Shown piece after piece: positions 26,874 through 35,838 of a stretch of 64,000 nt of DNA. The notes beneath the pieces are model-generated. The model searched no databases, was not told where the DNA came from, and saw only the letters and a list, made by a program, of their open reading frames with translations. Position 1 is the stretch's first letter. Each line of letters starts with the position of its first letter. The stretch spans positions 3,720,001 to 3,784,000 of the forward strand of contig CBDIDH010000002.1 of NCBI GenBank assembly GCA_965277595.1, read 5' to 3'. The stretch is from CBDIDH01 sp965277595. GTDB taxonomy: Bacteria; Planctomycetota; Planctomycetia; Isosphaerales; Isosphaeraceae. Position numbers and translations under genes: made by a program.

Positions 26874-29216
26874 ATGACCGAGGATGAGGACCCGCAGACA
26901 AATCCCGACCTCGACGGCTCTCTCGACGAGATGCCCGACGACGATGGTGGCCCTCCGCCCCCGCCTCCGGTTGCGCCTCAGGTCGCATACCGCGCGGCGC
27001 TGACTCACTACGATGGGGCCTTGCTCGCCGAGATCGCCCGATCGCTGAACTTTCACGACACGCCCGCCGGTCGCGCCTCGCTCGCCACGACGATCGCCGA
27101 CCATCTCAGCGAGCCACGCGCCGCCGACCGGATGTTCCCACGCCTTCCCGACGCCTCGCGCCGCGCCATGACGCTTTTCGCCGCTACCGAAACCACGACC
27201 TGGTCAAGCGAGGCGCTGGCGCATTCGCTCTCCGTCCTCGGCGTCGGCCTGCTGGAAGCCGTCGGGCCTCTCGTCGGTTCGGGCCTGCTGGCGCTGGCGC
27301 TCGATGGCGGCGCGAACGTCCGCGACCTGCCGAAGCTTCTGGAGGGATCAGGCCCGCCCGGCTCGATGCTCATCGCCCATCCCGCCATTGTTTCCGTGGC
27401 CCGGACGACCTTGCCCGAAGGAGCGGAACTGCCCCGGTCCGGCCCCGTTCGCCAGCCACGCGAGACCGATGGCCTGGAAGCGATCTTGCGGATGGCCGTG
27501 ATCTGGCAAAAAGTCGCCGAGGCCCCGCTCCGCCAGACCCAGCAAGGAACGCTTTACAAGCGCGACCGCGACCGCCTGGAAGACGACCCTGTCCTCGCTG
27601 GTCCGATCGCCGATGCGCTCGAACCCTTGCCCGACATGCCCGCCTTCTGGCTCACGCTCACCCGCGCGGTCGGCCTGCTCGAAAGCGAGCCCGGCTCGGA
27701 GCGCGTGACCGCCGCCCGCCCCTCGTTCTGGTCCGAGAACGCCTTTCACCTCCAGCAGATGGCCGCCGTCCGCTGGCTGGCCTTGCGGACCTGGCACGAA
27801 CTCGGCGGCATGCAGCGCGACGGCGCTGTCTATGAACTGGCGATCCCTTACGTGCGCCCGGCCATCCTTCTCTGGCTCGCGACGCTGGGCCTTGACGACT
27901 GGGTCGCGGTCGACGACTTCGCCGCCTTTCTCCGCGAGCGATCGCCCGACTGGGACCGTGTCACCTTCGCCGCTCCCGTCGTTCCCGAGCCTTTGCCGAC
28001 GACGCCCCCGGCTCGCTCCCGCCCTTCGCGTTCTCGCGCCCGCGACGATGAGGCTACCCCGACCCCGCCGACCGCCGCCGGAACGCTTGATGCCATGCTC
28101 CTCGGCGCCGGTTATCAACTCGGCCTGATCCGGGCCGCCGAGGAAGTCGGCACGAACCGACGCGTCGTCCAGCTCACGCCGCTCGGTCGCTATCTCCTGG
28201 CGATCGGTCCGCCACCGGACCCGCGCCCGGTCTACGAGCATTTCCTCTTCGTCCAGCCGAATTTCGAGGTCATCGCGTATCGACAGGGCTTGAACCCGTC
28301 GCTGATCGGCCAGTTCAGCCGGTTCGCCATCTGGTCGCAGGTCGGCGCGGCGACGGCCCTGCGGCTCACGCCCGAATCCGTTTATCGCGGTCTTGAAGGC
28401 GATCAATCAGCCGAGGCGATGCTCGATCTTCTCGCCCGCCATAACCCCCGCCCGCTCCCCGCCGGAATTTCCGAGGCGGTGCGCACCTGGGCCGGGCGTC
28501 GCGAGCGGGTCACGTATCACGCCTCGGCCACGCTCGTTGAATTCGCGAGCGCCGAGGAGCTGGAAGCGGCTCTGACGACCTGGCCGGCCGGTCCCGGACC
28601 CGCCCCGGCGCGGATCTCCGATCGCCTGATCCTCGTCGAGGACGATGCGACGATTCCCTTCGCCCGGTTCCGCCTGACCGGCTCGCGCGACTATCGACGC
28701 CCCCCCGACGTCTGCGTCGAGGTCGAGCCCGACGGCGTCACCCTGACGCTCGACCTGGCCCGGTCCGACCTGCTCGTCGACGCCGAGCTCGCCCGGTTCA
28801 CCGACGAGGAACCGGCCGACCCCTCGCGTCCGTCGTCAAAAGGCCCGCGTCGTCGGTTCGTCGTCTCGGCGGAATCGCTCGCCCGAGCGGCGGAATCCGG
28901 TCTCTCGCCCGCCTTGCTCGCGCACTGGTTCGCGCGTCGAACCGGCGGCGAGATCCCCCCGGCAATCCGCCTCATCCTCGCCGCGCGTTCGACGCGCCTG
29001 CCGACCCTGACCACCTCGCGCCCGCTCGTTCTTCACGCCCCAAGCGCCGAGATTCTCGACGGCCTCGCCCAGCATCCCGAGACCCGCGCCTATCTCGGCG
29101 ATCGACTCGGCCCGACCTCCGTCGTGATTCCCGACGCCGCCCTTGGCCCCTTCCGTCTCGCCCTGGAACGCCTCGGCCTTTCGCTCGATCCTGAAACCCC
29201 AGCCCCGCCGCGCTGA
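26874..29216 (+). CDS. helicase-associated protein (XPB/Helicase_C_3-like)
   Basis: The 780-aa protein has an acidic, Pro-rich N-terminus, a long alpha-helical middle with winged-helix-like stretches, and the helicase-associated region LFVQPNFEVIAYRQGLNPSL with FAIWSQVGAATALRLTPESV (about residues 455-505). Its last 45 residues (YLGDRLGPTSVVIPDAALGP) repeat the N-terminal motif of the neighbouring XPB (YLGARVDTHSIVIPDAFRGV). No Walker motifs are present, so it is not itself a helicase. The XPB plus helicase-associated pairing is as in mycobacteria and suggests a repair complex. Confidence 0.8.
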   Translation: MTEDEDPQTNPDLDGSLDEMPDDDGGPPPPPPVAPQVAYRAALTHYDGALLAEIARSLNFHDTPAGRASLATTIADHLSEPRAADRMFPRLPDASRRAMTLFAATETTTWSSEALAHSLSVLGVGLLEAVGPLVGSGLLALALDGGANVRDLPKLLEGSGPPGSMLIAHPAIVSVARTTLPEGAELPRSGPVRQPRETDGLEAILRMAVIWQKVAEAPLRQTQQGTLYKRDRDRLEDDPVLAGPIADALEPLPDMPAFWLTLTRAVGLLESEPGSERVTAARPSFWSENAFHLQQMAAVRWLALRTWHELGGMQRDGAVYELAIPYVRPAILLWLATLGLDDWVAVDDFAAFLRERSPDWDRVTFAAPVVPEPLPTTPPARSRPSRSRARDDEATPTPPTAAGTLDAMLLGAGYQLGLIRAAEEVGTNRRVVQLTPLGRYLLAIGPPPDPRPVYEHFLFVQPNFEVIAYRQGLNPSLIGQFSRFAIWSQVGAATALRLTPESVYRGLEGDQSAEAMLDLLARHNPRPLPAGISEAVRTWAGRRERVTYHASATLVEFASAEELEAALTTWPAGPGPAPARISDRLILVEDDATIPFARFRLTGSRDYRRPPDVCVEVEPDGVTLTLDLARSDLLVDAELARFTDEEPADPSRPSSKGPRRRFVVSAESLARAAESGLSPALLAHWFARRTGGEIPPAIRLILAARSTRLPTLTTSRPLVLHAPSAEILDGLAQHPETRAYLGDRLGPTSVVIPDAALGPFRLALERLGLSLDPETPAPPR

Positions 29217-29295
29217 GCTTTTCCGTGGTAAAATGCAGGGGTTTCTGGATCGGCTCTGCTTCGCCAGAGCGTTTGCGTTCGCAAGGGGCGGGTCG

Positions 29296-29430
29296 GCGAC
29301 GCGGTCTTTGAGGATTGCGAAGTCCCTCATTTCAATGAACAATGACCGAGGACCGATGACCAAAAGGCGGAATTCTCGGTCATTGGTCATCGGTCATCGG
29401 GTCTATGCCATCCTCCTTGCGACGCGGTCT
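29296..29430. repeat. TGACCGA-heptamer palindromic element, copy C, with perfect 12-bp flanking repeat
   Basis: The element body (29308-29418) begins TTGAGGATTGCGAAGTC and ends GCCATCCTCCTT. Inside are CAATGACCGAGGACCGATGA and TCGGTCATTGGTCATCGGTC arms around AAAAGGCGGAATTC. The same 12-mer, GCGACGCGGTCT, lies at 29296-29307 and 29419-29430, as left by target-site duplication. Confidence 0.85.
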
Positions 29431-29525
29431 GTTGCATTTGGGCGTGTCTCGGGTAGAGTCAAAACTCGATCCGCCCGGCGTCTCGATTTTGAGCCGGATC
29501 TACACCCCCCTCCGGGCACGACCGC

Positions 29526-31214
29526 ATGACCGACCCGCAACCGAAGGCCCCGGGTGACCATGCCCTTGACGCCCTGATTGAGCGCCTCGATCGCCCCTTG
29601 CTCGGCCTCGCGCTGGCCTCAATGGGGCTTTACGTCCTGGATATTTATGGCGTTCCCGAAGGGTGGCCATCGACTCTCGTTGACGTCCTCACCTTCACGA
29701 TCGACGCCATTTTCACGCTCGACCTGATCGCCAAGATCGTCGGGAAGGGGAAGGGTTATTTCCGGTCGCCCTGGTTTTTGATCGATGTTTTAAGCTGCCT
29801 GCCGATCCTCGACACGCTCGCGAGCGGTCTACTGAACGTCCGCGCTGTTCGCTTCTTTCGCGGCTTCCGGCTGCTTCGGGTGCTCCGAGGTCTGCGCGTG
29901 ATCCGCGGCCTTCGCGACCTTCCCGGTTTTGAACGTTCCACGCGAGAGGCACGCGAGCCCGAAGCGCAAAAGCAATCGCATCGCGCGATGACGATCGGCA
30001 TGCTCGCGCTCACGGTGGCGATGCTGATCACGATCGTCGCGGTCCGTCGATCGATGGAGCTTGACCTGCTCCGCCGCTTTCACGAAGCCACAACCCACGG
30101 CCTGAGCCCCGATCGGCTCGTCGATCTGGGCGGGAGCCTGAAACCTCCGGGACGTGGTGAGAGCGTCCTCCGCCAGACAGCCCTGATTGAAGGCAAGCGC
30201 AGGGTTGTTTATTTCAACCTCCGCGAGATTGACCGCCGAGTCGATCAGTTTGAGTTCTTCCTCACGCTTGGCATGATGTTCTCGATGATCATGTTCATGT
30301 ACATCATGAGCTATCACCACAAGGACGTCACCGAGGCTCAGCTTCGGGGCCTCTTGAACCTGGCCCTACCGCGTCAGGTCACCGATCAGTTCCTGAACGA
30401 CCCCAATGCCTACACGCGCAAGACTCGCGAACCGGCGACGGTCGTCTTCATGGACTTCGTCGGCTTCACCGAGACCTGTGAGGCCATGGCGCACGATCCC
30501 GACCTGCTTTCGAGTCACCTTGAACGCGCGATGGACCGCCTCGTGGGCGAACTCTCCAGACACGACCTGATTATCGACAAGTTCATCGGCGATGCCGTGA
30601 TGAGCTTTCGAGGTGGTCCGCTTGTCTCGGGCTCACCGTCCGATCACGCCCGGCGATCGGTCCGCGCCTCGATCGCGAGTACCCGGGCCCTCCGTGACCT
30701 CAACGACCCCTATTTCCGAAGAGTCAAGATCGGCGGCGCCTCGGCCTCCGACTGCCTGATTGGCGCTTTTGGAACGAGTGCTCGCCTCTCGTACACGATT
30801 CTCGGAGACGGCGTGAATCTCGCCGCCCGGCTCGAACCGGCCTGCGGCCAGTGCGGGACGCTCAACCTCTTCGACGCGACCACGCGCGCCCTTTGCCACG
30901 AAGGCGGCAACGGCGAATTTGTCTGGCGACGCTGGGGCCAGATCCGGGTCGCCGGCAAGGCCGAACCCGTTCACGTCTTTGAAGCGTTCGGCCGTGAAGC
31001 CGCCCCCGACGCCAATTTCCTCGCCACCTTTGAATCGGCCGTGACCGCCTTCGAGGCCCACGAGATCGCCCACGCCCGCGACCTCTTCCTTGAAGCCGAC
31101 GCCCAGCGCCCCGGCGGCGACGAACCGAGCCGACTCTACGCCCAGCGCTGCGATGACCTCCTTCGCGATGGCCTGCCCGACGACTGGCTCCCCGTCTTCA
31201 AGACCCACAAATAA
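29526..31214 (+). CDS. voltage-sensor/channel-like membrane protein fused to class III adenylate cyclase
   Basis: The 562-aa protein joins two modules. Residues 24-131 look like a voltage-sensing domain: S1 (24-43), S2 with FTLDLIAKIVG (51-72), S3 with FLIDVL (81-98) and S4 (104-131) with nine Arg at every third position (106 to 130). Two further helices at 154-173 and 244-263 fit S5 and S6, but the 70 residues between them hold no potassium-filter motif. Residues about 300-480 are a class III cyclase: metal Asp310 (FMDFVGFTE) and Asp356 (KFIGDAVM), base-selecting Lys352 and Asp428, Asn431 and Arg435 (GDGVNLAARLE). cAMP synthesis at the inner membrane is the likely output. Confidence 0.85.
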   Translation: MTDPQPKAPGDHALDALIERLDRPLLGLALASMGLYVLDIYGVPEGWPSTLVDVLTFTIDAIFTLDLIAKIVGKGKGYFRSPWFLIDVLSCLPILDTLASGLLNVRAVRFFRGFRLLRVLRGLRVIRGLRDLPGFERSTREAREPEAQKQSHRAMTIGMLALTVAMLITIVAVRRSMELDLLRRFHEATTHGLSPDRLVDLGGSLKPPGRGESVLRQTALIEGKRRVVYFNLREIDRRVDQFEFFLTLGMMFSMIMFMYIMSYHHKDVTEAQLRGLLNLALPRQVTDQFLNDPNAYTRKTREPATVVFMDFVGFTETCEAMAHDPDLLSSHLERAMDRLVGELSRHDLIIDKFIGDAVMSFRGGPLVSGSPSDHARRSVRASIASTRALRDLNDPYFRRVKIGGASASDCLIGAFGTSARLSYTILGDGVNLAARLEPACGQCGTLNLFDATTRALCHEGGNGEFVWRRWGQIRVAGKAEPVHVFEAFGREAAPDANFLATFESAVTAFEAHEIAHARDLFLEADAQRPGGDEPSRLYAQRCDDLLRDGLPDDWLPVFKTHK

Positions 31215-31363
31215 CAACGGCCCTCGATGCATGTCACTTCGGCCATGCGAGCGCGATGCCCCGCGATCGCAATCCTTTGACAGACAGCGATCGAGCGGAA
31301 CTGCTCGACCTGCTCAAGCGTGTCCACGACCGCGGCGGAGGGACCGGACAATTCGACAAACCT

Positions 31364-31506
31364 GGCGGTCGTTCCAGGAGGATCGCAAGGTCCTTCTTTT
31401 CAATGACCGATGACCGATGACCGATGACCGATGCCCAGACAGGCGGGATTTTTCGGTCATCGGTCATCGGTCATCGGGACTTCGCCATTCTCCTGATGGT
31501 CCTTCC
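31364..31506. repeat. TGACCGA-heptamer palindromic element, copy D, with imperfect flanking repeat
   Basis: The body (31376-31494) begins AGGAGGATCGCAAGGTCC and ends GGGACTTCGCCATTCTCCT. The left arm has four TGACCGA-type heptamers and the right arm GGTCATCGGTCATCGGTCAT. Flanks GGCGGTCGTTCC (31364-31375) and GATGGTCCTTCC (31495-31506) match at 9 of 12 bases. It separates the cyclase gene from the P-type-ATPase-like gene. Confidence 0.8.
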
Positions 31507-31601
31507 GCGTGACTTGACTGATCTGATTTCGTGGGTCATCTTTACGGATAAATTGAAGAAAAGATCATCACGATGGCGAGGACAACCGGAGTTAGCCCAA
31601 C

Positions 31602-34580
31602 GTGGACCCCGAAGCCCGAGCCGCCCTGAGAGGAGCGCTCAGCCCGCACGACCCGACCGAGCGTCATGAACGGACGCCCGGCCCCCGCGCGCTCACCTCG
31701 ACGATCCTGATCGTGGCGGCTCTGCTCGGGGTTGATCTCTTATTGGGCGGGTTTAGCTTTTCGGAATCGATCGGCAAGACGCTGGTCTCGATCGCCTTTC
31801 TCATTGGAGTGGCGAAGCTTGGTTTTCGAGCCTTGGCGGTAAAACCGGTCGATCGGGTCGCGGCTGAGGTCTTACCGGTACTCGCCTGCCTTGGGATCTG
31901 GCTCGCGGGGTCGCCCAGGATCGCGGCGGCGGTAGTTCTCATCGCGCTCGTGGCGCAGTGGCTCGTGGCGATCACACTCCGCCGCGCGCGTCGATCGTTT
32001 CAGGCCCTCCGTGATGCGAGGCCACGCAAGGCACTGGTCACGCGCGACGGCGAAGACGTGGAGATTCTGGCCGAATCGATCGTGGTCGGCGACCGTCTGA
32101 TCGTTCGTCCTGGCGAGAAGATCGCGGCCGACGGCGTGGTCATCGCCGGTCGATCGGCGGTGGATCAATCGATTCTCTCCGGGGCCACGCTACCAGAGAC
32201 CAAGACCGAGGGCGATCCCGTCTTCGCGGGGACGGTCAACCATCTCGCGCGGATTGATGTGAGTGTTCGCAAGGTCGGTTCGGAAACAATCCTCAGCAAG
32301 TTGATCGGTCGCCTTGACGAGGCCCGGCGCTCTCCCTCGCTGCGGGAACGTCGGGCGGAAACGCAGGCGCGATGGTTCCCGCCGATCATTCTGGCGGCCT
32401 CGGCCCTGATCTTCCTGGCGACGAACGCCGCGGCCTTTCGGATCTGGGCACGGTCGGGAGTTTGGCCCGTCCTGGACTGGATGCCGGCTCTTGCGGCGCT
32501 CGTCTCGGTGAGCAACGGGGCGCTCGTCCTCGCGACGCCGACCGCGATTCGATCGGCGTCGACCCGGCTCGCGCGTCGGGGCTTATTCCTGCGAACCCGC
32601 GAGGCACTGGAGCGGCTTGCCCGGGTCGACGCCCTGGCCTTTGCCAGAACCGGGGCCTTGACGACGAACCTACCCGATTTCGGCGAGGTCGTCACGTTGG
32701 GCGCAATGGCTCCCGATGACCTGCTCCGCATCGCGGCAACGGCCGAGGCGCCGAGTGAACATCCTCTTGCCCTGATGTTGCTCGGCGAGGCCAAACGAAA
32801 GGGCGTCAAGCTCGGCAAGCTCAGCGATTTTCGGGCGATCCCCGGCGCGGGGGTTTCCGCGACGCTCGCCGAGGGCAAGGGGCGTCGCGTTCTCGTCGGT
32901 AGTTCGGAGTTCCTCCGCCTTGAAAATCTCTGGATCACGCCCGAAGTGGCTCAGGCGGTTTCGGGTCTCGAAGAGGTCGGCCAGACGGCGCTTCTTGTCG
33001 CCGTGGATGGCCAGATCGTGGGGGTTCTCGGCGCGCGATGGCGAATTCGCGAGGGAGCCCGCGAGGCGATCGCGAACCTGAGAGACCTTGGACTGACCGA
33101 CCTGACAATCCTGACCGGCGATCGCCCGACCCCCGCGCGTTCGCTGGCCGGATCGGTCTCGATAGAACAGGTCGTCGCCGAGCTGGCCGGTTCCGCCAAG
33201 GCCGACTGGCTCGACCGTCGAACCACCGAGGGGCGGTACATCGCCTATCTTGGGAACGATCCCCAGGCGCTCGCGGCGACCAGCTTGGGGTTCGCCTGCC
33301 CTGGCCTCGCGGCCGAGATCGCGGCAACGTCCGCCTCGATTGTCGTGACGGGCGACCCGATCACCCCTTTACCGGCGGCGATCCGCCTTTCAAGGCAGAC
33401 GCTCCGGGTCATCCAGGCGAATCTCAGCGTCTTCGCAATCGGCCTGAACATCGTGTCGCTCGCCCTCGCGGCCTTTCGCGAGGTGGGGCCGATCGGGGCG
33501 GTGGTTCTGGCTCAACTTGGGTCGCTTCTGGCGCTCTGGAACGCAACACGACTGCTCGGCTTTGACGCCTGGTGGCGGCCGACGCTCGTCCGGCTCTCGG
33601 GACAGTTCCGATCGATTAACCGAGCCTTCTGGCCGTCGGCCTGGCCCGGCTGGATCTGGGATCGCGGCAGACATTTGCCCGCGCGCCCCGTGGTCGTGGC
33701 CCTGGTTCTCGGCTATCTGGCGACGGGTCTGACGATCATCGGTCCCCGACAGGTCGGCCTGGTCCAGCGCTTTGGCGCGTATCGCCCGCCGGTGCTGCCG
33801 CCGGGGATTCACTGGACCTTCCCGGTCCCGATCGATTCCGTGGCGAAGGTCGAGCCCGATCTCGTCCGACTCGCCACGTTCGTCTCGCCCGGCGATCAAA
33901 ACCGCGATGACTCGGCGCTCTTCGTGACGGGCGACGAGGGCCTTGTCGGTCTGCGTGGTCTTGTTGAGTACCGCCTGACCAATGCCGGGGCCGCCGCGCT
34001 GGAATTCGAGGTCGAATCGATCTCGGCGCTGATCTCGGTCGCGGCCGAGGGCGTTCTCCGCGAGGCGCTGGCAAAAACCGCGTCGGCCGAAGCTCTCGGC
34101 GCGGGGCGTCGGACGCTGGAACTCGACGCGACGCTCAAGCTCCGCGAACGCCTGGGCAAGGCGGGGCTCAAGGTCTCGATTGACCGACTCTTGATTACCG
34201 AGGCGCGACCTCCATCGGCGGTTCTTCCCGCCTTTCACAACGTATCGGCCGCCGTGGCCGACGCCGCGAAAGCGCGATCGGAAGCGTTGGCGTATGCCTC
34301 GGTGCTGCACTGGTCAACCCTGGCCGAGGCGAGTGAGGTGCGCGACCTCGCCTCGGCGCGTGGGAACGGGCTCAAGGTGAGTGCTGAAGGGGATCGTCTC
34401 GCCTTTCTCGCGTTCGCCGCGGCCCATTCCGAGCGGCCCGACCTGACCGAGTTTCGACTCTGGTGGGAAACCCTGGCCGACACCTACGCCGGCCGCCGCG
34501 CCTTGATCCTCGCCCCGAAGGCCAGTGGCCGCGGGCATGTCCTGCTGACCGATCCCGCCTCCGCCGGACCCGAGGAGTAA
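31602..34580 (+). CDS. degenerate P1B-type ATPase scaffold fused to an SPFH (band 7) domain
   Basis: The 992-aa product (GTG start) has, in residues 30-650, the full order of a P1B ATPase: membrane helices, actuator domain, more helices, P/N domains and two last helices. The key residues are changed: actuator TGE reads SGA (193-195), the membrane CPC reads SNG (304-306) before ALVLATPTAI, the phosphorylation motif DKTGT reads ARTGA (348-352) so the acceptor Asp is Ala, and GDGxND is reduced to GND (551-553). HP (387-388) and TGD (505-507) remain. Residues about 697-950 are a membrane helix plus SPFH domain (IIGPRQVGLVQRFGAY, PPGIHWTFPVPIDSV) like HflK. It is probably an inactive pump used as a membrane scaffold; two SPFH genes follow. 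Confidence 0.82.
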   Translation: MDPEARAALRGALSPHDPTERHERTPGPRALTSTILIVAALLGVDLLLGGFSFSESIGKTLVSIAFLIGVAKLGFRALAVKPVDRVAAEVLPVLACLGIWLAGSPRIAAAVVLIALVAQWLVAITLRRARRSFQALRDARPRKALVTRDGEDVEILAESIVVGDRLIVRPGEKIAADGVVIAGRSAVDQSILSGATLPETKTEGDPVFAGTVNHLARIDVSVRKVGSETILSKLIGRLDEARRSPSLRERRAETQARWFPPIILAASALIFLATNAAAFRIWARSGVWPVLDWMPALAALVSVSNGALVLATPTAIRSASTRLARRGLFLRTREALERLARVDALAFARTGALTTNLPDFGEVVTLGAMAPDDLLRIAATAEAPSEHPLALMLLGEAKRKGVKLGKLSDFRAIPGAGVSATLAEGKGRRVLVGSSEFLRLENLWITPEVAQAVSGLEEVGQTALLVAVDGQIVGVLGARWRIREGAREAIANLRDLGLTDLTILTGDRPTPARSLAGSVSIEQVVAELAGSAKADWLDRRTTEGRYIAYLGNDPQALAATSLGFACPGLAAEIAATSASIVVTGDPITPLPAAIRLSRQTLRVIQANLSVFAIGLNIVSLALAAFREVGPIGAVVLAQLGSLLALWNATRLLGFDAWWRPTLVRLSGQFRSINRAFWPSAWPGWIWDRGRHLPARPVVVALVLGYLATGLTIIGPRQVGLVQRFGAYRPPVLPPGIHWTFPVPIDSVAKVEPDLVRLATFVSPGDQNRDDSALFVTGDEGLVGLRGLVEYRLTNAGAAALEFEVESISALISVAAEGVLREALAKTASAEALGAGRRTLELDATLKLRERLGKAGLKVSIDRLLITEARPPSAVLPAFHNVSAAVADAAKARSEALAYASVLHWSTLAEASEVRDLASARGNGLKVSAEGDRLAFLAFAAAHSERPDLTEFRLWWETLADTYAGRRALILAPKASGRGHVLLTDPASAGPEE

Positions 34581-34587
34581 CCCCACG

Positions 34588-35838
34588 ATGCCGCGCCGAG
34601 AGACGCCGATCTTCCTCGCCCATCTCCGTCGAATGCGCTCCAGGCAGCGGACGATCATCCTGTCGACCAGTCGCCTTTCGTGGCGACGCCTCCGGCCGAT
34701 TCTGGCCCTGTTCGCGGTTTTTGCCCTGGTCATTCTGGCCTTTTCGATCGTCAAGGTCGATCAGACCGAAGCCGTGCTCGTCGCCGATTTCGGCCGACCT
34801 GTCCGGGTGATCGATCGACCTGGATTGCACGCCAAATGGCCCTGGCAGACCGTCGAGCGATTTGACAACCGGCTTCAACTCGATTCCTCGGCGGTTCGCG
34901 CGGTGATGACCCGAGATAACCGGGCGCTTGACCTGGCCTGGTTCTTGACCTGGAAGGTTGACAACGTCGATCGATTTGTGCGTGCTCTGGGGAGCCGGGT
35001 CGAGGCGTCGGCGCGGCTGGAAGACCTCACGGCGTCGGTCGTCGCGTCCAAGGTCGCTCGCTATGAGTTGCCCGACCTCATCAAGGTCGGCGGGGTTTCG
35101 GTGGTGGAGACCCTCATGAATGAGGTCACCGTCCGCGTCGCCGAACAGGCCGCGAAGGACTACGGTCTCAAGGTCGTGGATGTCCGGCTGCGACGCCTGA
35201 ACTTTCCCGAGGATGTTCGCCCGGCGATTTACGAGCAGATCCGCGGCGACCGAAAACGGATCGCCGCCGCCTTGCGCGCTGAAGGCGAAAGCCAGGCGCG
35301 TTCGATCCGCGGCGCGGCCGACCTGGAACGCTCCAAGACGCTCGCCTCGGCCGAGGCGGACGCCGCGAAGATCCTCGGCGAAGGCGAGGCCCAGGCCGCC
35401 CGCATCGGCAACGCGGCCTATTCGGCGGACCCGACCTTTTATCAGTTCCTCAAAACCCTGGACGTTTATCGGAAAGCGCTGGGGAACAGGACGACGCTCG
35501 TCCTCTCGGCGGATAGTCCCTTTTTGAAGCTTTTGACCGAGGGTGTCCCCGCGCTGGAACAGCCGCCGGGGCCGCTCGTCTTGCCGACCGAACCTTCAGC
35601 CGCGCCGAATCCGGCGGTCGTCACTCCGTTGAAACCGGCGACGGAACCCACGCCCTCGTCCGCGACGGTCAACACCAATCCTCCCGCCGATGCGGTTCCC
35701 GCGTCGGTGACGCCAAGACCGACCGTTCCGGCCACGGTTCGGCCACCAACGCCGACCAACGCCAGCCGACCACCCGCGCCTCGGGCGAACCCCGGCGTCA
35801 GCGGAACACGCCCCGCCGTCACGGGGTCAAGGCCGTGA
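34588..35838 (+). CDS. SPFH/band 7 protein, HflC-like
   Basis: The 416-aa protein has one membrane helix (ILALFAVFALVILAFSIVKV, about 37-57), then an SPFH domain (VDQTEAVLVADFGRPVRVID, GLHAKWPWQTVERFDNRL), a coiled-coil region rich in Ala/Glu (AEADAAKILGEGEAQAARIG) and the HflC-type motif DPTFYQFLKTLDVYRKAL. A Pro/Thr/Ala-rich tail of about 100 residues follows, which is unusual for HflC. The gene lies 7 bases after the fused pseudo-ATPase gene and overlaps the next start by 4, so the three SPFH proteins should assemble together. No ftsH is adjacent. Confidence 0.88.
   Translation: MPRRETPIFLAHLRRMRSRQRTIILSTSRLSWRRLRPILALFAVFALVILAFSIVKVDQTEAVLVADFGRPVRVIDRPGLHAKWPWQTVERFDNRLQLDSSAVRAVMTRDNRALDLAWFLTWKVDNVDRFVRALGSRVEASARLEDLTASVVASKVARYELPDLIKVGGVSVVETLMNEVTVRVAEQAAKDYGLKVVDVRLRRLNFPEDVRPAIYEQIRGDRKRIAAALRAEGESQARSIRGAADLERSKTLASAEADAAKILGEGEAQAARIGNAAYSADPTFYQFLKTLDVYRKALGNRTTLVLSADSPFLKLLTEGVPALEQPPGPLVLPTEPSAAPNPAVVTPLKPATEPTPSSATVNTNPPADAVPASVTPRPTVPATVRPPTPTNASRPPAPRANPGVSGTRPAVTGSRP

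Noticed and set aside
31602..34580. Functional heavy-metal (P1B) ATPase
   Set aside because: The phosphorylated Asp is Ala, CPC is SNG and the GDGxND motif is broken, so active transport is not supported.
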